A stretch of 51,632 nt of DNA, taken from Bacillus sp. ISL-55. Lineage in GTDB: Bacteria; Bacillota; Bacilli; Bacillales; Cytobacillaceae. Positions within the stretch are counted from its first letter, which is position 1. Each line of letters starts with the position of its first letter. The notes under the pieces were generated by a model. The model did no database searches. It saw nothing but the letters and a program-made list of their open reading frames with translations, and had not been told where the DNA came from. This document shows, in pieces, positions 24,544-33,355 of this stretch. A program made the translations under genes and the position numbers. The DNA is taken from the NCBI RefSeq assembly GCF_018613155.1, contig NZ_JAGGQU010000041.1, positions 1-51,632 on the forward strand. Reading direction: 5' to 3'.

Positions 24544-26010
24544 ATGAATACAAACTATGATGTGATTGTCGTTGGAGCAGGTCCGGCAGGTATTTTTACT
24601 TGTTATGAATTATCGTTGAAAATGCCTGAAGCAAAAGTCTTGCTTGTTGATAAAGGCCACGATATCTATCGGAGGAACTGCCCGATTTTACAAAAGAAGA
24701 TTGAAAAATGTCCGCCAGCAGCAGGGAAGAAGGATTTTGCAGGGTGCCTGCCGGCATGTTCGATTACAAATGGGTTTGGCGGTGCCGGTGCCTATTCTGA
24801 TGGGAAGTTTAATATTACAAGTGAATTCGGCGGATGGATGACGGATTATCTTCCTGACTCAAAAGTTGTCGAATTAATAAAATATGTAGATGAAATCAAT
24901 CTCAAGCATGGCGCAACTGAAAGCATTACCGATCCAATGACAGATAAGGTCCGCGAAATTGAGAGAAGAGGCTATGCTGCAGGATTGAAGCTGCTTAGAG
25001 CACAAGTGCGCCATCTTGGCACTGAACAGAACCTCGAGATTTTAAAAAACATTTTTGAGTACTTAAAAGAAAAGGTGGAAATGGCGTTCAAGACAGAAAT
25101 CGAGGATTTGATTACAGAAAAGACGCCAGAAGGCCATAGAGTCAAAGGTATTGAGCTTAAGAACGGCGAGAATATTTTTGCAGAGAAAGTTGTAGTTGCG
25201 CCTGGCCGTGATGGCTCTAAGTGGCTGACACAGCTTATGAAAAAAAGAAGGCTTAAGATGATCAATAACCAGGTCGATATTGGTGTTCGTGTCGAAACTT
25301 CCAATGTCGTCATGGAGGAAATAAACGAACATTTATATGAAGGTAAATTCATTTTCAATACTTCTGTGGGAACCAGTGTGAGAACATTCTGCAGCAATCC
25401 ATCTGGACATGTTGTAGTCGAGAACCATTCTGGAATCATGCTGGCTAATGGTCATGCCTACAAAGATCCTAATCTGGGAAGCGGCAATACAAACTTTGCC
25501 TTGCTTGTTTCACATACATTTTCTGAGCCATTCGATAAGCCGAATGAATATGCACATGAAATCTCGAGGCTGGCGAACAGCCTTTCCAATGGCGGGCTGA
25601 TCGTGCAGAAATACGGTGATATTTTAAAAGGACGAAGGTCCACGGAAAAAAGAATTAAAGAAGGATTTCTAGAACCGACTATGAAGGAAGCTGTTCCTGG
25701 AGATCTAGGACTCGTGCTTCCGTATAACACGCTTAAGAGTTTGATCGAAATGACGGAAGCGCTCAACCAGGTTACTCCTGGCCTGGCTTCAGATCATACT
25801 TTGTTCTATGGAGTAGAAGCGAAATTCTATTCCGCAAGGCCAAAGCTGAATGACAAGTTTGAGACTGAAATTAGCGGCTTGTATGTTGGAGGGGATGGTG
25901 CCGGAATCACGAGAGGACTGGCACAGGCAAGCGCATGCGGAGTATGGATTGCGACCGACATAATCGAAAAATCGAGGACCGGCCGGAAACCGGAGCCTGC
26001 ACTCGTTTAA
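24544..26010 (+). CDS. FAD-dependent dehydrogenase (COG2509 type)
   Basis: Encodes 488 residues with an N-terminal dinucleotide fold (VIVVGAGPAG, GxGxxG at 11-16) and a C-terminal FAD block (GLYVGGDGAGITRGLAQASACG). A cysteine-bearing segment (NCPILQKKIEKCPPAAGKKD region, residues about 41-76) resembles that of the uncharacterised COG2509 dehydrogenases. Substrate unknown. GGCGGGGGATG precedes the start at 24544. The S66 peptidase gene follows 65 bases on. Confidence 0.85.
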   Translation: MNTNYDVIVVGAGPAGIFTCYELSLKMPEAKVLLVDKGHDIYRRNCPILQKKIEKCPPAAGKKDFAGCLPACSITNGFGGAGAYSDGKFNITSEFGGWMTDYLPDSKVVELIKYVDEINLKHGATESITDPMTDKVREIERRGYAAGLKLLRAQVRHLGTEQNLEILKNIFEYLKEKVEMAFKTEIEDLITEKTPEGHRVKGIELKNGENIFAEKVVVAPGRDGSKWLTQLMKKRRLKMINNQVDIGVRVETSNVVMEEINEHLYEGKFIFNTSVGTSVRTFCSNPSGHVVVENHSGIMLANGHAYKDPNLGSGNTNFALLVSHTFSEPFDKPNEYAHEISRLANSLSNGGLIVQKYGDILKGRRSTEKRIKEGFLEPTMKEAVPGDLGLVLPYNTLKSLIEMTEALNQVTPGLASDHTLFYGVEAKFYSARPKLNDKFETEISGLYVGGDGAGITRGLAQASACGVWIATDIIEKSRTGRKPEPALV

Positions 26011-26075
26011 AGATGCTTACACTCTTCCATTTCTTTGATAAAATAAACCTAAATACAGACAAGGGCGGGGAGAGT

Positions 26076-27056
26076 ATGTTTGCACCTAAACTAGTGCCAG
26101 GGGACGAAATAAGAGTCATCGCACCAGCGACGAGCATGATCATTTTAAAAGAAGCACAGATCGATTTGGCTGTTGAAAGATTGAATAATCTGGGCTTCAA
26201 GGTGACATTCGGGAAGAACGCAGATGTCCATGATGAGTTTTTTAGTTCTTCTATTGAAGAAAGAATCGAGGACTTGCATGACGCTTTTGCAGATCCGAAT
26301 GTAAAAGGGATCCTTACTGCGATTGGCGGCTATAATTCTAATCAGCTGCTAAAATATATAGACTTCGATTTAATTGCTGCAAATCCGAAGATTTTTTGCG
26401 GATACAGTGACATTACTGCACTGCAGCTGGCAATCTATCAGAAAACTGGTCTCGTGACCTATTCAGGGCCTCATTTCTCGAGCTTCGGCGTGAAGCATGG
26501 ACTTGAATATACTATGGAATCGTTTCTGCAGTCAGTCACAAATGATGCCCCATATGAGGTTGTTCCATCTGAAACGTGGTCTGATGATGCCTGGTATCTC
26601 GACCAGGAAAATCGGACATTTCATGAACAAAGCAGCTATCTGATCCTTCAGGAAGGTGAAGCCGAAGGAAGACTGATCGGCGGAAACCTTTGTACGATGA
26701 ACCTGCTACAGGGTACAAAATTCATGCCTTCCCTGAAGGATAGCATCCTGTTCATCGAGGATGACGAGGAAAGCCATTCCAGGAGCTTTGACAGGGACCT
26801 GCAATCTTTGCTGCACCTTCCAGATGCTGAATCAATAAAAGCTCTTTTGATAGGCCGTTTCCAAAAGAACTCCAATATTACGGAAGAGGCATTAAGAAAG
26901 ATTATTTCCAGTAAGGAAGAACTGAGCAAAATACCAATCATCGCAAATGTCAACTTCGGTCATGTTCAGCCATTTGCAACGCTGCCAATCGGGGCAATCG
27001 CGACAGTAAAAGCATTGGATGGGCAAACTGAAATATTTATTGAACAAAAAGAATAG
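26076..27056 (+). CDS. LD-carboxypeptidase, S66 (MccF-like) family
   Basis: Encodes 326 residues of the S66 serine peptidase family, which includes murein tetrapeptide LD-carboxypeptidases (LdcA) and the microcin C self-immunity peptidase MccF. The nucleophile is S111 in CGYSDITAL; the Glu in LFIEDDEE and the His in VNFGHVQPFATLPIG complete the triad. There is no signal peptide, so it acts in the cytosol on recycled muropeptides or peptidyl-nucleotide toxins. The frame is open from 25935, but ATG 26076 follows GGGCGGGGAGAG and fits the family N-terminus (LVPGDEIRVIAPA). Confidence 0.88.
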   Translation: MFAPKLVPGDEIRVIAPATSMIILKEAQIDLAVERLNNLGFKVTFGKNADVHDEFFSSSIEERIEDLHDAFADPNVKGILTAIGGYNSNQLLKYIDFDLIAANPKIFCGYSDITALQLAIYQKTGLVTYSGPHFSSFGVKHGLEYTMESFLQSVTNDAPYEVVPSETWSDDAWYLDQENRTFHEQSSYLILQEGEAEGRLIGGNLCTMNLLQGTKFMPSLKDSILFIEDDEESHSRSFDRDLQSLLHLPDAESIKALLIGRFQKNSNITEEALRKIISSKEELSKIPIIANVNFGHVQPFATLPIGAIATVKALDGQTEIFIEQKE

Positions 27057-27069
27057 GGTTTTTAAATGT

Positions 27070-27098
27070 ATGACACCTTTTATGGGTGTCTTTTTTTG
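27070..27098 (+). terminator. Terminator of the S66 peptidase gene
   Basis: GACACC pairs with GGTGTC around TTTTATG, followed by seven T. Confidence 0.8.
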
Positions 27099-27146
27099 TG
27101 AGAATGCGGTTTTTTGATTTGGCAAAACAGCTTGTGGAAGAATCTT

Positions 27147-27676
27147 GACAGCTTTTAACCCGAAGCTCGTAAAGCTGTCAAAAAAACGTTCGAATTTTGA
27201 CAGCTTTTCGCCTGAAGCCCGTAAAGCTGTCAAAAAAACGTCGGAATCGTGACAGCTTTTACCCCGAATCCCTCAAAGCTGTCAAGAAAACGCCAGAATC
27301 GTGACAGCTATTAGCCTGATGCTCGAAAAGCTGTCAAGAAAACGCCAGAATCGTGACAGCTTTTACCCCGAAGCTCGTAAAGCTGTCAAAATAACGCCAG
27401 AATCGTGACAGCTTTTAACCCGAATCCCTCAAAGCTGTCAAGAAAACGCCGGAATCGTGACAGCTTTTAGCCTGAAGCACGTAAAGCTGTCAAAAAAACG
27501 TCGGAATCGTGACAGCTTTTACCCCGAATCCCTCAAAGCTGTCAAGAAAACGTTCGAATCGTGACAGCTTTTAACCCGAAGCTCGCAAAGCTGTCAAAAT
27601 AACGCCAGAATCGTGACAGCTTTTACCCCGAAGCTCGTAAAGCTGTCAAAAAAACGTCCGAATCGTGACAGCTTTT
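27147..27676. repeat. Tandem array 1: ten 52-bp units with inverted repeats
   Basis: Units begin at 27147, 27199, 27251, 27303, 27355, 27407, 27459, 27511, 27563 and 27615, exactly 52 bp apart, and a partial eleventh starts at 27667. Each has a nine-base arm GACAGCTTT, a 15-base variable loop (for example containing CCCGAAGCTCG or CCCGAATCCC), the inverse arm AAAGCTGTC and a 19-base linker (A-rich, then CG..CGAATCGT). Arms are invariant apart from one base in unit 4, while loops and linkers vary. A 72-base stretch at 27221-27292 recurs exactly at 27481-27552 (five units on), so blocks have been duplicated. No reading frame is supported inside. Confidence 0.95.
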
Positions 27677-27684
27677 CCTCTGAC

Positions 27685-27714
27685 AACCTCAAACCTATCT
27701 TAATTATTGAGGTT
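27685..27714. other. Different hairpin capping array 1
   Basis: AACCTCAA (27685-27692) pairs with TTGAGGTT (27707-27714) around 14 bases, so arm and loop sizes are like those of the array but the sequence differs. The rest of the gap to 27835 shows nothing further. Confidence 0.6.
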
Positions 27715-27835
27715 TTGACGAAGCAGTGCAGAATTTGTCCAAGGTAGGCATGCAGTCCTCAATCAAGAATATGATTTACCATCCATCGTTCCCAAAATCC
27801 CCATACCTGTACTACTTATTTTTTACAACTTCACG

Positions 27836-27864
27836 AAAGATTCGCCTTTTCTATTCATACAATT
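27836..27864 (+). promoter_or_regulatory. Candidate SigE promoter of the yodT unit
   Basis: CATACAAT at 27857-27864 is an exact SigE -10 element; the -35 at 27836-27842 (GAAAGAT, spacer 14) is a weak match to the KMATATT type. Start point would be near 27872, 39 bases before the ATG. The Bacillus subtilis yodT unit is known to be SigE-dependent. Confidence 0.45.
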
Positions 27865-27910
27865 TACAGAATGTCCATTTGATTTTAATTGCGGTGAATG
27901 GAGTGAATTT

Positions 27911-29272
27911 ATGAAGCCGTCCTACTTGATTAAACCTGCCCTGGATGAAAGCTATCCAGAGATTGACTATGGAAAAGGTGTCTTTCTTTTTGATAAAGAT
28001 GGCAAGAAATACCTTGATGCTGCATCTGGGGCTGTTACGGCAAATATTGGACACGGAGTTCCAGAAATTATTTTGGCAATGCATGAACAGTCCAAACGGG
28101 TGTCTTTTGTCTATCGCTCCCAATTCACCAGTGAGGCAGCAGAAAAGCTGGCAGAAAAACTTGCTGACGCTTTACCGGGTGACTTAAATTGGAGTTTCTT
28201 TGTGAATAGTGGTTCCGAGGCAACCGAAACGGCGCTGAAAATTGCGATTCAGTACTGGCAAGAGAAAGGAATCAAGTCAAAAACAAAAATCTTATCAAGA
28301 TGGATCAGCTACCATGGTATCACTCTTGGTGCTCTTTCAATGTCGGGACATCCAGGGAGAAGAGCAAGGTTTGTACCCTTGCTTGAAGAATTCCCATCGA
28401 TTTCACCTCCATATTGCTATCGCTGTCCATATCAAAGCACGGCACCTGAGTGCGGATTTTTATGCGCGATGGAGCTTGATGGAGCGATCAAGCGGATTGG
28501 TTCTGATCATATTGCCGGGTTTATTGCAGAACCGGTGATTGGCGCTGCTGGAGGGGCGATCACTCCCCCAGAAGGTTACTACGAAACTATTAAAAAGATT
28601 TGTGATGAAAACAATATATTATTCATTGCAGATGAGGTGATGACGGGCTTTGGCCGAACAGGGCCGATGCTCGCGTCTGAACACTGGAATATCATTCCCG
28701 ATATTGTCGCGCTCGGCAAGGGAATGGGTGCTGGATACGCACCAATTGCCGCGACAGTCATCAGTGATCACGTCATGGAGCCTATCCTGCAAGGGTCTAA
28801 ATCGATCATGAGCGGCCACACACTTAGCGCGAATCCACAATCATGTGCCGCTGCACTGGCGGTATTGGAATACCTTGAGAACAATGGCATTTTAGAGGCT
28901 GTGGAATCAAAGTCGGTTTACCTGAAAAATAAACTTGATAAGTTAAAAAATCAGTTTGATTTTATAGGAGATGTAAGGGGAAAAGGTTTGCTCCTAGGTC
29001 TTGAATTTGTCAGACTGCCAGCTGCGAAGATCCCGTTTGAACGAAGTATGAAATTAACTGAGCTAGTTGTAAAAGCGGGCAGGTATCAAGGAATCTTGCT
29101 GTATCCTGCAGGCGCCGGCATGGATGGAATGTCAGGGGACGCAGTGATTATTTCCCCGCCGCTGACCATCACCAAGCGTGAGATTGACGAGTTAATAAAC
29201 TTGCTGAAGGCAACATTCATTGAAGTATATAGAATACTGGGATTTCCTTATGAAAACGGAGTTGAAGGATAG
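27911..29272 (+). CDS. yodT: Class III PLP aminotransferase (YodT-like), N6-acetyl-beta-lysine transaminase candidate
   Basis: Encodes 453 residues of the ornithine/omega-aminotransferase fold. The PLP pocket is visible in NSGSEATETALK, ADEVMTGFGRTG and the Schiff-base lysine in VALGKGMGAGY. A cysteine-rich insert (CYRCPYQ...CGFLC) near residue 160-180 is unusual for the fold and could bind metal. Heading the lysine cluster, it most likely removes the 3-amino group of N6-acetyl-beta-lysine to give 3-oxo-6-acetamidohexanoate; this is inferred from context. TGGAGTG precedes ATG 27911, and the stop abuts the next start. Confidence 0.85.
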   Translation: MKPSYLIKPALDESYPEIDYGKGVFLFDKDGKKYLDAASGAVTANIGHGVPEIILAMHEQSKRVSFVYRSQFTSEAAEKLAEKLADALPGDLNWSFFVNSGSEATETALKIAIQYWQEKGIKSKTKILSRWISYHGITLGALSMSGHPGRRARFVPLLEEFPSISPPYCYRCPYQSTAPECGFLCAMELDGAIKRIGSDHIAGFIAEPVIGAAGGAITPPEGYYETIKKICDENNILFIADEVMTGFGRTGPMLASEHWNIIPDIVALGKGMGAGYAPIAATVISDHVMEPILQGSKSIMSGHTLSANPQSCAAALAVLEYLENNGILEAVESKSVYLKNKLDKLKNQFDFIGDVRGKGLLLGLEFVRLPAAKIPFERSMKLTELVVKAGRYQGILLYPAGAGMDGMSGDAVIISPPLTITKREIDELINLLKATFIEVYRILGFPYENGVEG

Positions 29273-29965
29273 ATGGAAAATCCATTCGGAAAAATAGCGA
29301 CGCTACAGCAGGCAATGGAGCATTTTTATGACGGTATGACCCTGATGTTTGGCGGTTTTGGCGGAGTAGGATCTCCTCCTGATCTGATTGACGGCATTCT
29401 TAAAAAAGAAATAAAAAATTTAGTGCTGATTGGAAATGATACTGGTTTCCCTGAAATCGGCATCGGGAAAATAGTCAGTCGGGGAAAGGCCAGAAAAGTC
29501 ATCGCCTCCCATATTGGGTCGAATCCGGTAGCCGGCGAACTGATGACCCGGGGCGAAATGGAGGTCGAGTTCTCTCCGCAGGGAACTCTGACGGAACGCA
29601 TCCGGGCTGGAGGAATGGGACTTGGAGCAATTTTGACAGATGTAGGCGTGGATCACGAATTCGTTGCAAAAGGCAAAAAAAGAATGAACTTGAACGGCAA
29701 AGATTATTTGATAGAGACAGCTTTGACTGCAGAGGTATCAATTGTGTACGCCAAAAAGGCAGACCCCTATGGAAACCTTGTCTTCGATAAAAGTGCGAGG
29801 AATACAAACCCGCTCGTGGCGATGGCTGGGAATTTCACGATAGCGGAGGCTGAGGAAATCGTTCCTCTTGGCAGCCTGGATCCAGAAGAAATCATCACGC
29901 CCGGTGTTTTCGTTGATATGGTAATACCTTCTGGAGGGGTGAATTGGCAATGGGCATGGGAATAG
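29273..29965 (+). CDS. yodS: 3-oxoacid CoA-transferase subunit A (YodS-like)
   Basis: Encodes 230 residues of the family I CoA-transferase alpha subunit (AtoD/ScoA type), with the CoA-binding glycine-rich FGGFGGVGSPP block near the N-terminus. It acts as a hetero-oligomer with the next gene product, moving CoA from an acyl-CoA donor to a 3-oxo acid. Its ATG follows the yodT stop directly and its 3' end overlaps the subunit B start by 16 bases, so stoichiometric expression is likely. The proposed acceptor, 3-oxo-6-acetamidohexanoate, comes from context. Confidence 0.9.
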   Translation: MENPFGKIATLQQAMEHFYDGMTLMFGGFGGVGSPPDLIDGILKKEIKNLVLIGNDTGFPEIGIGKIVSRGKARKVIASHIGSNPVAGELMTRGEMEVEFSPQGTLTERIRAGGMGLGAILTDVGVDHEFVAKGKKRMNLNGKDYLIETALTAEVSIVYAKKADPYGNLVFDKSARNTNPLVAMAGNFTIAEAEEIVPLGSLDPEEIITPGVFVDMVIPSGGVNWQWAWE

Positions 29966-30615
29966 ATGTCAGGAATAGAATGGCCAGACGAGCAGCCGAA
30001 GAAATCGCTCCGGGTATGGTTGTCAACCTGGGCATTGGGATCCCTTCTCTAGTACCTAACCATCTTCCGAAAGAAACGAGAGTGATGTTTCATGCCGAAA
30101 ATGGGATTGTTGGGATGGGGAAGTCGCCTGAAAAGGGGCTGGAGGATGAAAACCTGTGTAATGCTGGTGGATTCCCGGTTACGGTCATGGAAGGCTCCTC
30201 TTATTGTGATAGTGCAGTAGCGTTCGGAATGATTAGGAGAGGGAGGGTAGACCTTACCATTCTCGGTTCCTTGCAGGTTAGCCAAAAAGGAGACCTGGCG
30301 AACTGGATTGTTCCCGGCAAAAAGGTTCCAGGTATGGGTGGAGCGATGGAACTGGCACAAAAAGCAGGAAAAGTAGCAGTATTGATGAACCATACAGATA
30401 AAAATGGTGTACCTAAAATAGTGGAATCGTGCACATTGCCTCTGACCGCCGAAAACTGTGTCGACATTATTATCACAGATCTTGCAGTTTTTAATATACA
30501 TGAAGGTTCGTTGATTCTGTCTGAACTTTTTGCGCCGCATACGATCACTGAAGTTACTGCTAAGACCGCGTGCGATTTTTCAATCGTCGAGGATCTCCGG
30601 ATTATTGAATATTAA
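29950..30615 (+). CDS. yodR: 3-oxoacid CoA-transferase subunit B (YodR-like)
   Basis: Encodes about 221 residues of the beta subunit (AtoA/ScoB type). The catalytic glutamate that forms the glutamyl-CoA intermediate lies in FHAENGIVGMG, with Ala in place of the usual Ser of SENG. GGAGGGG at 29933-29939 could serve TTG 29944 or ATG 29950; I use the ATG. Overlap with subunit A and close spacing to the M20 gene show one transcript. Confidence 0.9.
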   Translation: MGMGIDVRNRMARRAAEEIAPGMVVNLGIGIPSLVPNHLPKETRVMFHAENGIVGMGKSPEKGLEDENLCNAGGFPVTVMEGSSYCDSAVAFGMIRRGRVDLTILGSLQVSQKGDLANWIVPGKKVPGMGGAMELAQKAGKVAVLMNHTDKNGVPKIVESCTLPLTAENCVDIIITDLAVFNIHEGSLILSELFAPHTITEVTAKTACDFSIVEDLRIIEY

Positions 30616-30628
30616 AGGGGCTGATATC

Positions 30629-31897
30629 GTGAAATCTGCTGAGCAAAAGGTGAGGAATTACATTAAGGAAAGCAGAATAAGAGGGACACGGCTTTTGCAA
30701 AAATTAGTCCAGGAACCAAGTACGAGAGGTAATGAAAGTGGTGCACAGGCGGTCATTATTGAAAAATGCCGTGAGCTGGGACTGGAAATGGATATTTGGG
30801 AAATTGGGGATAGTGGATTGACTGTACACCCGGCGTTTTGTTCCGATCGTAAAGATTTCAATGGAAATCCGAATGCTGTAGGAATCATGAGGGGAACTGG
30901 TGGAGGCAGGTCGATGATTCTTAATGGTCATATCGACGTTGTTCCTGCAGGCGACCCAAAAGATTGGGATAAGAATGCGTTTAGCGGGCACATTGAATGC
31001 GGCAAGCTGTTTGGCAGAGGTTCGACGGATATGAAGGGCGGCACAACTTCACTGCTCATGGCAATGGAGGCAATAAAAAATTCGGGAATAAAGTTAAAGG
31101 GAGATGTCATTTTTCAAAGTGTAATTGAAGAAGAAAGTGGTGGAGCGGGCACACTTGCAACAGTCCTGCGGGGTTATAAAGCGGATGCTGCAATCATCCC
31201 TGAACCTACCAATATGAAGCTTTTTCCAAAGCAGCAAGGGTCAATGTGGTTCAGGATTTCTGTAAAAGGAAAAGGGGCGCATGGCGGAACGAGGTATGAA
31301 GGTGTCAATGCGATTGAAAAGGCGATGCTGGTAATTGATAGACTTAGAAGCTTGGAGTCGCAGAGAAATGAAAGAATCACAGATCCGTTTTTCGAAAGTA
31401 TTCCCATTCCTATTCCTATCAATATCGGAAAAATCCATTCTGGTGACTGGCCATCATCTGTACCTGATTTAGCGGTAATTGAGGGCAGAATGGGGGTCGC
31501 CCCAAATGAAACACAGGAAGAGGCAAAACGAGAAATGTATGAAGCCATTGTCGGTGTTTGTAACGATGACCCATGGTTAACTGAAAATAATCCCGAACTT
31601 GAATGGTTTGGTGCAAGCTGGCTGCCAGGTGACCTGGATCCTGAACACGAACTGATTCATGTCCTTACTGAAAGCTATAAGGTGGTTAAGGAACAGTCTC
31701 CATTAATTGAAGCATCTCCATGGGCTACAGACGGCGGTATCCTTTCCAAGGTCGGCGGAGTGCCAGTAGTGGTTTTTGGACCAGGGGTAACGGAAGCAGC
31801 CCATCAGGCGAATGAATATATCCAGCTTGAAGATATATTTGAAGCGGCGGAAATCATTGCACTGGCACTGCTTAAGTGGTGTGAAATCAGCGAGTAA
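30629..31897 (+). CDS. yodQ: M20 family ArgE/DapE-type deacylase (YodQ-like)
   Basis: Encodes 422 residues of the zinc-dependent M20 amidohydrolases. Metal and catalytic residues are in GHIDVVPAGD, RGSTDMKGG, EEESGG and the C-terminal AAHQANEY. It starts at GTG 30629 with AAAGGGG upstream; the open frame extends back inside subunit B. In the cluster it is best placed to remove the acetyl group put on by AblB, for example from 4-acetamidobutanoate to give GABA; the exact acetamido substrate is not proven. Confidence 0.87.
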   Translation: MKSAEQKVRNYIKESRIRGTRLLQKLVQEPSTRGNESGAQAVIIEKCRELGLEMDIWEIGDSGLTVHPAFCSDRKDFNGNPNAVGIMRGTGGGRSMILNGHIDVVPAGDPKDWDKNAFSGHIECGKLFGRGSTDMKGGTTSLLMAMEAIKNSGIKLKGDVIFQSVIEEESGGAGTLATVLRGYKADAAIIPEPTNMKLFPKQQGSMWFRISVKGKGAHGGTRYEGVNAIEKAMLVIDRLRSLESQRNERITDPFFESIPIPIPINIGKIHSGDWPSSVPDLAVIEGRMGVAPNETQEEAKREMYEAIVGVCNDDPWLTENNPELEWFGASWLPGDLDPEHELIHVLTESYKVVKEQSPLIEASPWATDGGILSKVGGVPVVVFGPGVTEAAHQANEYIQLEDIFEAAEIIALALLKWCEISE

Positions 31898-32014
31898 GCT
31901 ATTTTTGCAGATTAAAAAAAACAGATTCCGGGTTTTTAAGTCCATTCTTCAAAGAGCACTGAATACCCAAATGCGGACCTGAATATGCGAATCAGGAAGA
32001 GGGGGAGTCAAAAG

Positions 32015-33340
32015 GTGGGAGATATTAAGATAAGGACGGCCATTCCTGGTCCAAAGGCAATGAAATTACTGGAAAGAAAAGAAAAGAATGTTCCTGTTGG
32101 ACCTTTCAACACAATCAAGTCGTTTGCGGAAAGAGGCGAAGGTGCATTATTGACGGATGTCGACGGAAACACATTCATCGATTTTGCGGGTGCAATCGGG
32201 ACATTGAATGTTGGTCACTGTCCACCTGAAGTTGTGAACGCACTTCATGAGCAGATCGACCGTTACCTTCACCCTTGCTTCCATGTGATGATGTATGAAC
32301 CTTATATTGAACTGTCGGAGCTGCTCAATAAAATCACACCAGGGACTCATGATAAAAAAACTTTTTTCCTTAGCAGCGGAGCTGAAGCGGTAGAAAATGC
32401 GATTAAAATAGCAAGGAAGTATTCAGGACGAAAAGGAATCATTTCATTTGAACGAGGCTTCCATGGCAGGACCTATATGGCAATGTCCCTGACCAGTAAA
32501 GTGAAACCCTACAAGTACCAATTCGGGCCATTCGCACCAGAAACCTATAAATGGCCATACCCTGTGTATTCTCAGGAAAAAGGCATGGCACCTGATGAAC
32601 TTGATGCATTTATGCTGAAAAGGTTTGAGACCTTTTTCCTTAGCGAGGTGCCTGGCACTGAAATTGCCGCGGTCATTATGGAACCGATTCAGGGTGAAGG
32701 CGGTTTTAATATTCCATCCAAAAGCTTTGTTCAAGGTGTCAAGAGGATCTGTGACCAGTATGGCATTCTCTTTATTGCAGATGAAATCCAAACAGGTTTT
32801 GGCAGGACAGGGAAGATGTTTGCGATGGAGCATTACGATGTCATTCCTGATTTGATGACAATGTCTAAATCGATTGCTGCCGGGCTGCCAATCAGTGCGG
32901 TCACAGGAAAGGCTGAAATTATGGATTCTGCAGGCATAGGGGAAATTGGCGGAACCTTTGGCGGAAGCCCTCTCGGTTGTGTAGCGGCAATAGAAGTCGT
33001 TAAAATGATAGAAGAGCAAAAACTTCTTGATAGAGCGAATTTTTTCGGCGAGAAGTTTCAGGAAAGATTCGGCAAGCTGACAGATCGTTTCCCTGAGATT
33101 GGTGATATACGTTCCTTGGGAGCAATGTGTGCGATCGAATTTTTCAATGATAATGATCAACCAAACGGACAAATCGTTCGGGAAATACTGGCAAAAGCAC
33201 ATCAGCGAGGATTAATTTTAATGAGTGCAGGGCTTTATGGAAATGTAATCAGGCTTCTAGCTCCTCTTGTAATAACAAATGCTCAAATTGAGGAAGGCTT
33301 CAATGTACTTGAATCAGTTATTACTGAATGCTGCCAGTGA
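32015..33340 (+). CDS. Class III aminotransferase, GABA transaminase-like
   Basis: Encodes about 441 residues with the omega-aminotransferase fold: FLSSGAEAVENAIKIAR, MEPIQGEGGF, ADEIQTGFGRTG and the PLP lysine in TMSKSIAAGLP. These blocks are closest to GabT-type 4-aminobutyrate aminotransferases. GTG 32015 is preferred over ATG 31985 because GAGGGGGAG lies between them, seven bases upstream of the GTG. Bacillus subtilis has no counterpart in its kam-yod cluster. Followed 15 bases on by an aldehyde dehydrogenase, it would convert GABA to succinate semialdehyde. Confidence 0.85.
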   Translation: MGDIKIRTAIPGPKAMKLLERKEKNVPVGPFNTIKSFAERGEGALLTDVDGNTFIDFAGAIGTLNVGHCPPEVVNALHEQIDRYLHPCFHVMMYEPYIELSELLNKITPGTHDKKTFFLSSGAEAVENAIKIARKYSGRKGIISFERGFHGRTYMAMSLTSKVKPYKYQFGPFAPETYKWPYPVYSQEKGMAPDELDAFMLKRFETFFLSEVPGTEIAAVIMEPIQGEGGFNIPSKSFVQGVKRICDQYGILFIADEIQTGFGRTGKMFAMEHYDVIPDLMTMSKSIAAGLPISAVTGKAEIMDSAGIGEIGGTFGGSPLGCVAAIEVVKMIEEQKLLDRANFFGEKFQERFGKLTDRFPEIGDIRSLGAMCAIEFFNDNDQPNGQIVREILAKAHQRGLILMSAGLYGNVIRLLAPLVITNAQIEEGFNVLESVITECCQ

Positions 33341-33355
33341 TAGGAGGAGATATCG

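Noticed and set aside
26076-27056. Microcin C immunity locus
   Set aside because: An S66 peptidase alone is not enough; no microcin biosynthesis or export genes are nearby, so murein recycling is as likely.
27147-27690. CRISPR array
   Set aside because: Intervals between the conserved arms are near-identical from unit to unit, the conserved part is an inverted pair, and no cas gene is present.
27726-27914. 62-residue frame before yodT
   Set aside because: No ribosome binding site, low-complexity hydrophobic/aromatic translation, and it overlaps the predicted promoter.
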